NCBI GenBank assembly: GCA_964601805.1
Contig: CAZROW010000023.1
Span: forward strand, 1-40,358
Length of the DNA: 40,358 bases
Direction: 5' to 3'
DNA from: Eutrophocola sp964601805
Lineage (GTDB): Bacteria > Pseudomonadota > Gammaproteobacteria > Pseudomonadales > Pseudohongiellaceae
Positions within the stretch are counted from its first letter, which is position 1; each line of letters begins with the position of its first letter. Shown here one piece after another: positions 24,416-32,285 of this stretch. The notes under the pieces are model-generated. The model saw only the letters and a list, made by a program, of their open reading frames with translations. It was not told where the DNA came from and made no database searches. A program made the position numbers and the translations under genes.

Positions 24416-25288
24416 ATGAGCTGTAAAGTCGCTTTCATCGGGTTGGGCGTGATGGGATTTCCCATGGCGGGTCACCTGGCCAATGCCGGTCATCACGTCA
24501 CCGTGTTCAACCGTACTGCTGAAAAAGCACAGAAATGGGCAGATACCTATAACGGCAACACGGCCGCCACGCCGGCTGAAGCTGCTGACGGCGCCGATTT
24601 TGTTTTCACCTGTGTGGGTAATGACGACGATCTGCGCCAGGTTACTATTGGCGACAACGGGGCTTTTGAAACCGTCAAGGCCGGTGCTGTGTTCATCGAC
24701 AACACCACCACGTCTGCCATCGTGGCCCGCGAATTGTCAGCCATTGCCAATGACAAGGGCTTTGCCTTCATCGATGCGCCGGTTTCCGGCGGACAGGCGG
24801 GCGCCGAAAACGGCAAGCTCACTGTCATGTGCGGTGGTGATGAAGCCGCCTTTGAAAAAGCACTGCCCGTAATCGAAGCCTTTGCAGCCAGCGTCAAGCT
24901 GTTGGGTCCTTCCGGTTATGGCCAGCTTACCAAGATGGTGAACCAGATATGCATCGCCGGGGTCGTCCAGGGGCTTTCCGAGGGCATTCATTTTGCCAAG
25001 CGCGCCGGGCTGGATGTGGAAAAAGTCATCGACGTCATCAGCAAGGGAGCAGCCCAGTCCTGGCAGATGGAAAACCGCTACAACACCATGATGAACAACG
25101 AGTTCGATTTTGGTTTTGCAGTGGACTGGATGCGCAAGGACCTGGGGATCGCCATGGAAGAAGCTGGAAAGAATGGTGCCAGTTTACCCGTGACAAAAAT
25201 CGTCGACGGCTACTATTCACAGGTTCAGGAAATGGGTGGCAACCGCTGGGATACTTCTTCACTGATTGCCTTACTGGAAAAAGATTGA
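24416..25288 (+). CDS. NAD(P)-dependent beta-hydroxyacid dehydrogenase (3-hydroxyisobutyrate dehydrogenase family)
   Basis: A 290-residue dehydrogenase of the 3-hydroxyisobutyrate/tartronate-semialdehyde family. The Rossmann GLGVMGFPMAGHLA begins at about residue 9, the substrate loop is DAPVSGGQAGAENG, and the catalytic Lys is in KMVNQI (about 170-176), followed by the family helix SEGIHFAKRAGLD. The enzyme oxidises or reduces a small beta-hydroxyacid; the substrate is not resolved by sequence. ATG 24416 has AGGAA upstream and the nucleotide-binding motif at the correct distance; the longer frame would run through the repeat. It appears monocistronic, ending near the hairpin at 25297. Confidence 0.87.
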   Translation: MSCKVAFIGLGVMGFPMAGHLANAGHHVTVFNRTAEKAQKWADTYNGNTAATPAEAADGADFVFTCVGNDDDLRQVTIGDNGAFETVKAGAVFIDNTTTSAIVARELSAIANDKGFAFIDAPVSGGQAGAENGKLTVMCGGDEAAFEKALPVIEAFAASVKLLGPSGYGQLTKMVNQICIAGVVQGLSEGIHFAKRAGLDVEKVIDVISKGAAQSWQMENRYNTMMNNEFDFGFAVDWMRKDLGIAMEEAGKNGASLPVTKIVDGYYSQVQEMGGNRWDTSSLIALLEKD

Positions 25289-25296
25289 TCCGGTAT

Positions 25297-25333
25297 AACC
25301 AATGTTTGAAAAAAATTTTTTAAACAGATGGTT
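25297..25333 (+). terminator. Possible AT-rich terminator hairpin
   Basis: AACCA..TGGTT, GTTT..AAAC and AAAAAA..TTTTTT nest as a symmetric, AT-rich hairpin 9 bases after the dehydrogenase stop, followed by AAATTTTTT. The stem is weak in G/C, so this is a low-confidence terminator. Confidence 0.35.
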
Positions 25334-25411
25334 AAATTTTTTCAGGATATTGACGTGTCCTGGTTTTATGGCTACAGTCAGTCGTGAATCAGGCACGTCC
25401 ACTGTGGGATT

Positions 25412-25987
25412 ATGGAATTAGTCGACAGTCACGCCCATATTCTTCGTCTTAATATTGCCGGCCACCCCGTCGAGTGGCTCACCTGGCAAGAAGCCACTAC
25501 CCTCTACGCTCGCGAACTTATTACCTGGACCCTGGGCGATACCCTTTTCAAGGTACGTGGTGGTACATCACGTCTAACCGGCGAACAATCCATTATTGAA
25601 TTGCACAGTATCGTTGCCTGCGCCGGGGAACTGCACAGCGGTTTGCCGAAAAAACCCGCCCTGAGTAACCGTATCTTGTTTCGACGGGACCAGAACCTGT
25701 GCATGTACTGCGGCAAGGAATTCACGGACAGGGAACTGAGCTGCGACCACATCGTGCCAACGTCTCGCGGTGGCGCCAATACCTGGGTCAACGTGGTTGC
25801 GTCCTGCCGCCGCTGCAACCATTACAAGCAGGACCGCACACCCGAAGAAGCCCACATGGAACTGCTTGCCCTGCCCTACGAACCCAATCCTGCCGAATAC
25901 CTGGCGCTGGTCAATTCAAAACGCATACGGGCTGACCAGATGGAGTTTCTCAAATCGCAGTTTTCCAAGAACTGTCGGTTGCAGTAG
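25412..25987 (+). CDS. HNH endonuclease-domain protein
   Basis: A 191-residue protein with a C-terminal HNH nuclease fold. Zinc ligands are the CxxC pairs C97/C100 and C132/C135; the catalytic histidine is in CDHIVP (D112-H113); the middle Asn lies in NTWVNVVASC and K139 follows. The N-terminal 85 residues are shared with chromosomal HNH proteins common in gammaproteobacteria and contain no recognised domain. It stands alone with no restriction, toxin or phage partner nearby, so a housekeeping or unknown role is as likely as defence. ATG 25412 follows a 120-bp spacer. Confidence 0.85.
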   Translation: MELVDSHAHILRLNIAGHPVEWLTWQEATTLYARELITWTLGDTLFKVRGGTSRLTGEQSIIELHSIVACAGELHSGLPKKPALSNRILFRRDQNLCMYCGKEFTDRELSCDHIVPTSRGGANTWVNVVASCRRCNHYKQDRTPEEAHMELLALPYEPNPAEYLALVNSKRIRADQMEFLKSQFSKNCRLQ

Positions 25988-26114
25988 TCATCAGGCGTTC
26001 GCATAACGCCCAATAATGTTGAAATTTTTAAAGCGTTGCGTGCGAGCTACTGCAATCACCGCGTATTTTAAATAGTCTGCAAAGGTATTCTTGTCAGGGC
26101 ATCCTCCGGATGCC

Positions 26115-26146
26115 ATGTCGGATGGCGCTGCGCTTATCCGACCTAC
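26115..26146. repeat. Solitary REP-type palindrome
   Basis: ATGTCGGATGGCGC..GCGCTTATCCGACCTAC, the same unit as 20576-20607 in composite copy 1. It lies between the HNH gene and the end of the hydrolase gene, without heptamer arms. Confidence 0.7.
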
Positions 26147-26172
26147 GTCAATTGCGTTGCCAGGTGTTAAGG

Positions 26173-26937
26173 CTAATTCTTGAGGAATTTATGGACCATG
26201 GCCTGGAAAAGTTCGGGTTGCTCCGCATGTAGCCAGTGCCCTGTCCCATCAAGCTGCTCTATCTGGGCATTGGGGAAACGCCCCATGATAGCCTTCTCGT
26301 GTTCCTTGAGAATGTAGTCTGAATTCTCTCCCTTGATAAACAGGGTTGGCCCCATAAACTTGCCATCGGGCATACCTGCAAGCAAATCCGTGTAGCCGTG
26401 CCTGATGGCATCCAGGTTCATGCGCCAGTCGTAATTACCCTCGGCATCCTTGACCAGGTTGGCGAGCAGGAAATCCCGAATACCTTTTTCACTGACATAC
26501 TCTGACAGAATTTCATCCGCATCCTGGCGGCTGTCAATGAGATCCAGGTTGAGCGTTTTCAGGCCTTCAAAGATAGCATCGTGGTGAGGTTTGTATTGCA
26601 CCGGTGCGATATCCACTACCACCAGTTTCCTGACCAGGTCAGGGTAGGATATGGCCAGTTGCATGGCGGTTTTGCCACCCATGGAATGGCCGATGAAATG
26701 GGCACTGGGAATGCCATACAGGCGCATGGTGTGATGCACGTCCCCAGCCAGGGCCTCGTAGGTCATCCCCTCTTCCCATTCGGAGCGCCCATGGTTGCGA
26801 TGATCCATGCCGTAAACGGCATACTGGTTGGCAAATATCTTGGCATGCTGGCCCCAGTTGCCCTGGTTGCCAAATAAACCATGAAGAATGATGAGGAGTT
26901 CACCGGCATCGGCGTACTGCTTGCAATACAACTTCAT
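26173..26937 (-). CDS. Alpha/beta-fold hydrolase (YbfF-like esterase)
   Basis: A 254-residue alpha/beta hydrolase. The oxyanion segment is ILHGLFGNQGNWG (17-29), the nucleophile elbow is GHSMGGK (S85), and the acid and His come from the later region ending GTGHWLHAEQPE. This pattern matches the YbfF group of small-chain acyl esterases and thioesterases. Substrate not predictable. It lies 51 bp downstream of the bcp gene on the same strand and may be co-transcribed with it. Confidence 0.87.
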   Translation of the reverse strand: MKLYCKQYADAGELLIILHGLFGNQGNWGQHAKIFANQYAVYGMDHRNHGRSEWEEGMTYEALAGDVHHTMRLYGIPSAHFIGHSMGGKTAMQLAISYPDLVRKLVVVDIAPVQYKPHHDAIFEGLKTLNLDLIDSRQDADEILSEYVSEKGIRDFLLANLVKDAEGNYDWRMNLDAIRHGYTDLLAGMPDGKFMGPTLFIKGENSDYILKEHEKAIMGRFPNAQIEQLDGTGHWLHAEQPELFQAMVHKFLKN

Positions 26938-26988
26938 AACTACAAACCATCCTTCAGTGCTGAACAGCCTGGCGAGTTAGGTATTCTG

Positions 26989-27462
26989 TCAGGAAAGATT
27001 TTCCTTGATCCAGCCAAGGACGTCATCATGATGCGTCTTGGTGTTTACCTTTTCCATGATGTGCCGCAGGCGGCCATCCTTGTCGATAATAAACGTGGTC
27101 CGCTTGAGTCCCATAAACTCCCGGCCCATGAATTTTTTCAATCCCCACACGCCGTACTTGTCGGCGATCTTGTGGTCCTCGTCGGACAGCAGGGTAAAAT
27201 TCAGATCATCCCGTTCAGCAAATTTGGCCAATCTGGGATAGGCATCGATACTGACGCCGAGTACTTTGACGCCCATTTTCTTCAGGGCTTTCTGGCTGTC
27301 ACGAATGCCACAGGCCTGTACCGTACAGCCGGGTGTCATCGCCTTCGGGTAAAAATACAGCACAACAATGCTGCCCTGGTAATCCTTCAGGCTGTGCTTG
27401 TCGCCATTCTGGTCCTGCAGGGTAAACGCGGGTGCCTTGTTGCCGATCTTGGGTAATGCCAT
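26989..27462 (-). CDS. bcp: Thioredoxin-dependent thiol peroxidase
   Basis: A 157-residue peroxiredoxin of the Bcp/PrxQ group, which reduces hydrogen and organic peroxides in the cytoplasm using thioredoxin. The peroxidatic cysteine is C46 in PGCTVQACG and the resolving cysteine is C51, as in atypical two-Cys Bcp enzymes. FYPKAMTPGC and the closing KRTTFIIDKDG are conserved. Length equals the E. coli protein (156). No OxyR-type site is evident in its upstream region. Confidence 0.93.
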   Translation of the reverse strand: MALPKIGNKAPAFTLQDQNGDKHSLKDYQGSIVVLYFYPKAMTPGCTVQACGIRDSQKALKKMGVKVLGVSIDAYPRLAKFAERDDLNFTLLSDEDHKIADKYGVWGLKKFMGREFMGLKRTTFIIDKDGRLRHIMEKVNTKTHHDDVLGWIKENLS

Positions 27463-27558
27463 GGAATCTCCTCAAGTTAAGGACACTCAGACCAGGGCTG
27501 GCCTGTCCTTTTGGCGAGAAGGATACCGCCGGTCGAGGGACTCGTCAAAACGGAATTT

Positions 27559-28311
27559 TCAGGGTGACTCAAGCGCCTGCAAGGCCGCTTCCAGATCAGT
27601 TTCAGGATAGGCTTCCAGGAACAGGACGGCCTCTTCAGCGGCACTGTCAATTTCCCCGGTTTCACGCAAGCGGGCGATTTCCTCAAGCCAGTCTTCGCGG
27701 TTTTCCCGGTAGGAAAGTTCCGGCTCGGCTACCTGCAGCCTGGCAGCAAACGTGATGCCCTGTTGCTCTGACTGACTGAGCTGGCGCTCCTCGACAAGGT
27801 CCAGCAACTGGTCCAGGGAGGCATCCTGGTCTGCAGTAGCCTCATTCGCGGTTGCATTGCTGTCGGCACCGGTAGCGATAATATTGGATGTGCTGGCGAC
27901 AGCGCGTTGAGTGTCGGCCTCCGAAGCCACCCTGGACCGGGCAGCACTTTCCGCCCCAGGTGCGGCAGGGGCCTGCTCCTCGAGGGCACCTTCAACGAGC
28001 CTGGCAGTCGTGTCTTCCGGTGAACGCAAAGCACCGGTACCCGGCACATCGGAATTGTTCAGATACAGGAAGCTGATGGTCAGGCACAGAAATACGGTGG
28101 CAGCAGTCGCATAGGGCCTGATAAAGACATCATTCCTGGTGGGTTTTTGCCCGGCAACGCTTTCCCGTGCGCGGGCCAGTATTCGCTCATCCAGGTGCGA
28201 GGGTGAGGACACGTCTTCGAGCTCGCGATGGGCCCCAGACACGGTATCCTTGCCGGCCAGGTAATCCGCCAGTTGCTCATCAGACAGCTTGTGGTTGTCG
28301 TTGTCCGTCAT
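27559..28311 (-). CDS. Probable membrane anti-sigma factor (partner of the ECF sigma)
   Basis: A 250-residue protein with a cytoplasmic N-terminal domain (1-60, opening with LSDEQLADYLAG), one transmembrane helix (about 66-85) and a long periplasmic part rich in Ala, Glu and Gln. The C-terminal 50 residues (EDWLEEIARLRETGEIDSAAEEAVLFLEAYPETDL) form a helical repeat. This layout, and a start 32 bases inside the sigma gene, fit an anti-sigma factor. I see no zinc-binding HxxxCxxC motif, so it is not a ZAS-type anti-sigma. Residues 168-185 (QLLDLVEERQLSQSEQQ) are nearly repeated in the neighbouring vWA lipoprotein. ATG 28311 is chosen; the TTG at 28329 is less likely. Confidence 0.65.
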   Translation of the reverse strand: MTDNDNHKLSDEQLADYLAGKDTVSGAHRELEDVSSPSHLDERILARARESVAGQKPTRNDVFIRPYATAATVFLCLTISFLYLNNSDVPGTGALRSPEDTTARLVEGALEEQAPAAPGAESAARSRVASEADTQRAVASTSNIIATGADSNATANEATADQDASLDQLLDLVEERQLSQSEQQGITFAARLQVAEPELSYRENREDWLEEIARLRETGEIDSAAEEAVLFLEAYPETDLEAALQALESP

Positions 28312-28873
28312 GTTGTTCAGGCTCTTCAAGTGCCTGTTTCAGTTTGCCGACAGCATAACGCAGTCGGCTTTTCAGGGTTTCAAAATTCTCACCGGTAATT
28401 TCCGCAATCTCCTGCAGGCTCAACCCGGCTTCTTCTTTCAGCAGGAAGACTTCGCGTTGTTCATCCGGCAGCGTCTGGATCATCGTGCGATAGCGGGCAA
28501 GTTTTTCCTGGCCGCTGACGATCGCTTCCGGATTATCGATACTCGAAGACGGCACGGTACCGGTTTCCGGCAAATCCTCTTCTACCGGTTTCCGGTAGTA
28601 ATCCGTCAGGATGTTATGGGCAATGCGGTAAAGCCAGGTCGTAAACCTGGCCTTTGCCTCATAGCGGGACCTGGCATCAATCACGCGCACCCAGACATCC
28701 TGGTAAAGCTCCTCGGCCAGTGCCTGGTTGCCGAACTGGCGCAGAAAGAACCGGAACAGGGCATCCTTGTGCTTCAGGTACAACTTTTCAAAGGCTGACG
28801 CATCACCGCGGGCATAGGCCAGCATCAGTTTTGCGTCACTATCACCCCTGTCAGCTATGTTGAACAATTGCAT
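28280..28873 (-). CDS. ECF-family RNA polymerase sigma factor
   Basis: A 197-residue sigma-70 family factor with only regions 2 and 4. Region 2 (ALFRFFLRQFGNQALAEELYQDVWVRVI..FTTWLYRIAHNILTDYYRK) covers about 35-100. Region 4 (LPDEQREVFLLKEEAGLSLQEIAEITGENFETLKSRLRYAVGKLKQAL) covers about 135-185. A linker of about 35 residues joins them. It overlaps the downstream anti-sigma-like gene and follows the vWA lipoprotein gene on the same strand, so all three may respond to one envelope signal. No autoregulatory promoter motif was identified. Confidence 0.9.
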   Translation of the reverse strand: MQLFNIADRGDSDAKLMLAYARGDASAFEKLYLKHKDALFRFFLRQFGNQALAEELYQDVWVRVIDARSRYEAKARFTTWLYRIAHNILTDYYRKPVEEDLPETGTVPSSSIDNPEAIVSGQEKLARYRTMIQTLPDEQREVFLLKEEAGLSLQEIAEITGENFETLKSRLRYAVGKLKQALEEPEQHDGQRQPQAV

Positions 28874-28922
28874 GGCTCGAGTTTATCACTTTCATTCCAG
28901 TTCAGCGGATATCGACCAGTGT

Positions 28923-30698
28923 TCAACGCAATGCACTCGCTGTACGCACCATGTTGATGAACTCGGCACGGTAGCCAAAGATATCGTCTCCCCTGGCCGG
29001 CTGCGCCAGGACCAGCACATCATCAAAACTGAAGCTGCCCAGGCTGGCATCCTGCTTGAGCAACTGCGCAAAGCCGGCCACTGCCGCTGAAAACCGGTAA
29101 TCCTCGGAGGTATCAGTAATGGAATCACGAATATCAGCAACCAGCAGTGGCTGCTCGATCAGCGTACTGGAGTCTTCCTCCGGGGCTTTGTAGCGCAGTT
29201 TCAGGAACGCAAACTCCGAGGTATCAACAGCAACCGGCTGCGTTCCAGGCTGGTTGTCCCGGTAACGCAATGGCTCAACACTCTGTCCCCGGGAACCAGC
29301 CAGGCTGATTTCATACAGGGCTGTCACCGTATGCCCGGCGCCAATTTCCCCGGCATCAATCTTGTCGTTATTGAAGTCTTCCCGGTTGAGCAGGCGGTTT
29401 TCATACCCCACGAGTCGATATTCGGCCACCACCGCCGGGTTGAATTCAATCTGCACCTTCACGTCTTTTGCCACGGTGTGCAGGGTGGAAGACATTTCAT
29501 CCACCAGCACTTTCCTGGCCTCGTTCAGGGTATCGATGTAGGCATAGTTGCCGTTCCCGTTATCGGCCAGTTGCTCCATCATGTGGTCATTGGTGTTGCC
29601 TGTCCCAAAGCCCAGCGTGGTCAGGCTGATACCGGTCTTGCGCTTCTCGACAATCATGTCTTTCAGGGCCTGGACACTGGATGCCCCGACGTTGAAATCC
29701 CCGTCAGTGGCCAGGATGACCCGGTTTATCCCGCCGTCGATATAGGCCCGCTGTGCCAGGTGGTAGGCCAGTTCGATACCTGCCGCCCCGTTGGTGCTGC
29801 CACCGGCACGCAGGCGCTCCAGGGCGGAAACAATCCTGTGTTCCTGGTTGCCCGGCGTGGGCTCAAGCACCACACCGGAGGCACCGGCATAGACCACCAG
29901 TGAAACCCGGTCATGTTCATCGAGCTGCCTGGTCAGCATTTTCAGCGAGGACTGCAGCAGACCCAGTTTGTCGGGGCTATTCATGGAACCGGAGACATCA
30001 ACCAGGAATACCAGGTTGGCCGGCAGGTCCTGCACGCTGTCAGCCTCTACAGCCTGGACGCCGATATGCAACAGGTGCTTGTTGGCTGACCAGGGGCTGG
30101 CGCTGATCTCGGAATACACGGAAAAAGGCGCCCCCTCGTTACTGTCACGCGGGTAATTGTAGGCAAAGTAATTGACCATTTCCTCGGTGCGAACCGCATC
30201 GGCAGGCGGCAACCGGCCCTCGTTGAGAAAGCGGCGCACATTGCTGTAGGAGGCGGTATCAACATCAATACTGAAGGTGGAAACCGGTTCATCGGTGACC
30301 CGCTTGATGCGATTGTCATCCAGGCTGGCGTAGTTTTCCCGACTACCTGGCGGGATGAAGTAGCTTTCCTGGCCGGGCCGGATCAGGTTGTAATTCAGGC
30401 GACTGGCCGCTGTCACCTGTGGCTGTTGTTGCGCACTGCCAGCGATTTTTCGCTCTTCTACCAGATCCAGCAACTGTTCCCGGTCGGTGCTTGCCTGTCG
30501 GGGCTGGTCCAGGGTTGCAACCTCTTCGACCACAGAGCGCTGCTGCACAGTGGCCTCGTTTTCCTGTGGCCGCTCGGCCGAGGCGACCGGAGGTGATGTC
30601 TCGATCGTAGCCTCTTTTTCATTATTGACTGAACAGGCGCTGAGCACGGCCAGGCCAATGACCGCGCTGATGGATGTGGCAAGTATTTTTCTTTTCAT
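28923..30698 (-). CDS. vWA-domain lipoprotein (YfbK-like)
   Basis: A 591-residue lipoprotein: signal peptide with lipobox LSAC (C22), a disordered linker, then a YfbK-type region (about 100-220, including IDVDTASYSNVRRFLN and VRTEEMVNYFAYNYP) and a von Willebrand A domain from about 225. The MIDAS metal site is intact (DVSGS, D234-S238). A C-terminal beta domain and a final helical segment follow. Residues 75-92 (QLLDLVEERKIAGSAQQQ) echo a segment of the anti-sigma-like protein. The order vWA, sigma and anti-sigma on one strand suggests an envelope-sensing module. Ligand and biochemical activity are unknown. Confidence 0.87.
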   Translation of the reverse strand: MKRKILATSISAVIGLAVLSACSVNNEKEATIETSPPVASAERPQENEATVQQRSVVEEVATLDQPRQASTDREQLLDLVEERKIAGSAQQQPQVTAASRLNYNLIRPGQESYFIPPGSRENYASLDDNRIKRVTDEPVSTFSIDVDTASYSNVRRFLNEGRLPPADAVRTEEMVNYFAYNYPRDSNEGAPFSVYSEISASPWSANKHLLHIGVQAVEADSVQDLPANLVFLVDVSGSMNSPDKLGLLQSSLKMLTRQLDEHDRVSLVVYAGASGVVLEPTPGNQEHRIVSALERLRAGGSTNGAAGIELAYHLAQRAYIDGGINRVILATDGDFNVGASSVQALKDMIVEKRKTGISLTTLGFGTGNTNDHMMEQLADNGNGNYAYIDTLNEARKVLVDEMSSTLHTVAKDVKVQIEFNPAVVAEYRLVGYENRLLNREDFNNDKIDAGEIGAGHTVTALYEISLAGSRGQSVEPLRYRDNQPGTQPVAVDTSEFAFLKLRYKAPEEDSSTLIEQPLLVADIRDSITDTSEDYRFSAAVAGFAQLLKQDASLGSFSFDDVLVLAQPARGDDIFGYRAEFINMVRTASALR

Positions 30699-30786
30699 CG
30701 TCGTTCCCTCCCGGGGAAAACATTGCGTTAAATTCCCCCCTGTAAACGGGTGGACGATGAAAAAGGGTTAAAGCCCGTAAATTTTT

Positions 30787-31176
30787 TTAAACCAGTCTGG
30801 ACAGGATGTCGGTGGGTACAAAGGGACGGCCCTGCTCATTCAGGGCTGTAGCGATAATCCTGCCGGCCAGCATAAGCTTGTCACCACAGAGAATCTGCTG
30901 CTGGAAGACGATTCGCAGGCGGCCTTCCTGCTCGCACCGGGTCGTGACCGTAAAGTCATTACCGCTGGTCAGGGAAGCCTTGAAATCCAGCTCAGCCCTG
31001 ACCACGACCAGGTGGATGCCCTGGCGGGTTACCTCGGCAAAATCCACGCCCCGTGACTTGAGGAATTCATGGCGGGCATGCTCCAGGTAGTTCATGTAGA
31101 CCGCGTTATTGACCACACCCTGCAGGTCGCATTCATAATCCCTGACTTGCAGGGCAAGGCTATGGTGATCCGGCAT
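30787..31176 (-). CDS. Acyl-CoA thioesterase, YbgC/4HBT family
   Basis: A 129-residue hotdog-fold protein. The catalytic Asp motif YECDLQGVVNNAVYMNYLEHAR (about 12-33) matches 4-hydroxybenzoyl-CoA thioesterase and YbgC-like enzymes, which hydrolyse short acyl-CoAs in the cytoplasm. ATG 31176 places the Asp at the family's usual distance from the N-terminus; a GGGG box lies upstream. There is no tol-pal cluster beside it, so it is not the canonical ybgC. Confidence 0.85.
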   Translation of the reverse strand: MPDHHSLALQVRDYECDLQGVVNNAVYMNYLEHARHEFLKSRGVDFAEVTRQGIHLVVVRAELDFKASLTSGNDFTVTTRCEQEGRLRIVFQQQILCGDKLMLAGRIIATALNEQGRPFVPTDILSRLV

Positions 31177-31265
31177 ATTGGTACCCCGTGTTTGAATCCA
31201 CGGCATTGTAGGGGAAATGGCAAGCAGTCCCAAACGCCTGTTTCCATGACCAGGTCCGCGACAAG

Positions 31266-31304
31266 TTATCCACAGCTGTGAATTACTGGCAAAGCTGTGG
31301 ATAA
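31266..31304. promoter_or_regulatory. Pair of perfect DnaA boxes in a 12-bp inverted repeat
   Basis: TTATCCACA (31266-31274) and its complement TGTGGATAA (31296-31304) each match the strong DnaA-box sequence. They extend to a 12-bp perfect inverted repeat (TTATCCACAGCT / AGCTGTGGATAA) with a 15-base loop. The pair lies about 90 bp upstream of the thioesterase start and is followed by an AT-rich stretch (31305-31470). The 542-bp gap 31177-31718 otherwise holds a TTAAGA..TCTTAA dyad at 31444-31457 and the small reading frame at 31482. Confidence 0.55.
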
Positions 31305-31481
31305 AACTGTGCAGAATTTTTCGAGTAATAGTCCTCTGTGTTCAAAAGTGGTGCACGGACATTTCACAAGATTGCCGGGTTATAGATATTTATTGTTTAA
31401 TTTCAGCAGGTTACGAATTTTTTGAATTACCAACACGCATTTATTAAGAGTTCTTAAACAGTATTATCACGAGGATTCCGT

Positions 31482-31595
31482 ATGTGCATAAAACTATTGG
31501 AATTATTGCCAATCGCACATGATGCCGAACCAATATCAGGTGATTTTTTGACCACTTTTTTCTTACCAGGAAGAGGCACATTTCCGGCTACCTAA
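31482..31595 (+). CDS. Possible 37-residue small protein
   Basis: A short reading frame starts at ATG 31482 with a GAGG ribosome site 7 bases upstream (31471-31474) and ends at TAA 31593-31595. The peptide begins MCIKLLELLPIAHDAEP and has no transmembrane helix or recognised motif. It sits 124 bp before the exported thioredoxin-fold gene and could be a leader peptide or a chance frame. Confidence 0.3.
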   Translation: MCIKLLELLPIAHDAEPISGDFLTTFFLPGRGTFPAT

Positions 31596-31718
31596 GCCTT
31601 CCCGGGCACCGGGTTGCTGCCTTGCCCGGTTGCTATTGAAAGAAAAGCCCGTCAATCTTGATCTGCTCAAACAAGCCACACGACCAACCGTTTCCATGGA
31701 AGCCACCCGGAGCCCGCC

Positions 31719-32276
31719 ATGCACAGAACACTTGCCCTGACCCTGTTACTCTCACTGCCCTGTTTTGCCCTCCTCGCCCAGGAGTTCAACTGGGCTCCCG
31801 ATTACCCGGTGGGCTCCACCATCCCTGTCCTCGAGGCGCCTGACCAGAATGGCGAAACCCAGACCCTGGAGACACTGACCGGTGACAAAGGGCTGCTGCT
31901 GGTCTTTAACCGCTCATTTGACTGGTGCCCGTATTGCAAGGCTCAGCTTGTCGGGCTCCAGGGTGCTGTCGAGCAATTCAGGGCCGCCGGTTTCCATGTT
32001 GCCACCATCACCTATGACCCGGTGGAGACCCTCAAGCTGGTGGAGGAAGACCAGGGCATCACGTTCACCATGCTCCACGATGAGAACATCAAGCATGTAA
32101 ATGCCTTCAATATCCTGAACACGGATGTGGAGCCCGGCCATTTTGCCTATGGCGTGCCCCAGCCGGGCATCATGCTGCTCAGCCCCAATGGCGAGATTCT
32201 GGCTAAAATGGCCGAGGAGAATTACCGGGTCAGGCCGGACTGGTCAGATGTGGTGGCGATTGCCGAAGGGCTCTGA
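31719..32276 (+). CDS. Exported thioredoxin-fold (AhpC/TSA-like) protein
   Basis: A 185-residue protein with a signal peptide (about 1-20, FALLAQ) and a redoxin domain. The active-site CxxC is C70-P-Y-C73 in FDWCPYCKAQL, followed by LVGLQGAVEQFRAAGFHVATITYDP, typical of peroxiredoxin-like thiol:disulfide proteins. Periplasmic redox or peroxide activity is expected; the partner is unknown. It converges on the EEP-family gene with a 9-bp gap. Confidence 0.82.
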   Translation: MHRTLALTLLLSLPCFALLAQEFNWAPDYPVGSTIPVLEAPDQNGETQTLETLTGDKGLLLVFNRSFDWCPYCKAQLVGLQGAVEQFRAAGFHVATITYDPVETLKLVEEDQGITFTMLHDENIKHVNAFNILNTDVEPGHFAYGVPQPGIMLLSPNGEILAKMAEENYRVRPDWSDVVAIAEGL

Positions 32277-32285
32277 AAAGGCAGC

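Noticed and set aside
25412..25987. HNH gene as part of a defence system
   Set aside because: No methyltransferase, toxin, phage or other defence gene adjoins it; the stand-alone HNH family is common in chromosomes.
28311..28329. TTG start for the anti-sigma-like gene
   Set aside because: It would add six residues without a better ribosome site; the ATG at 28311 is simpler.
31266..31304. Chromosomal origin of replication
   Set aside because: Only two DnaA boxes and no dnaA, dnaN, gidA or rpmH neighbours; kept as a DnaA-site candidate only.
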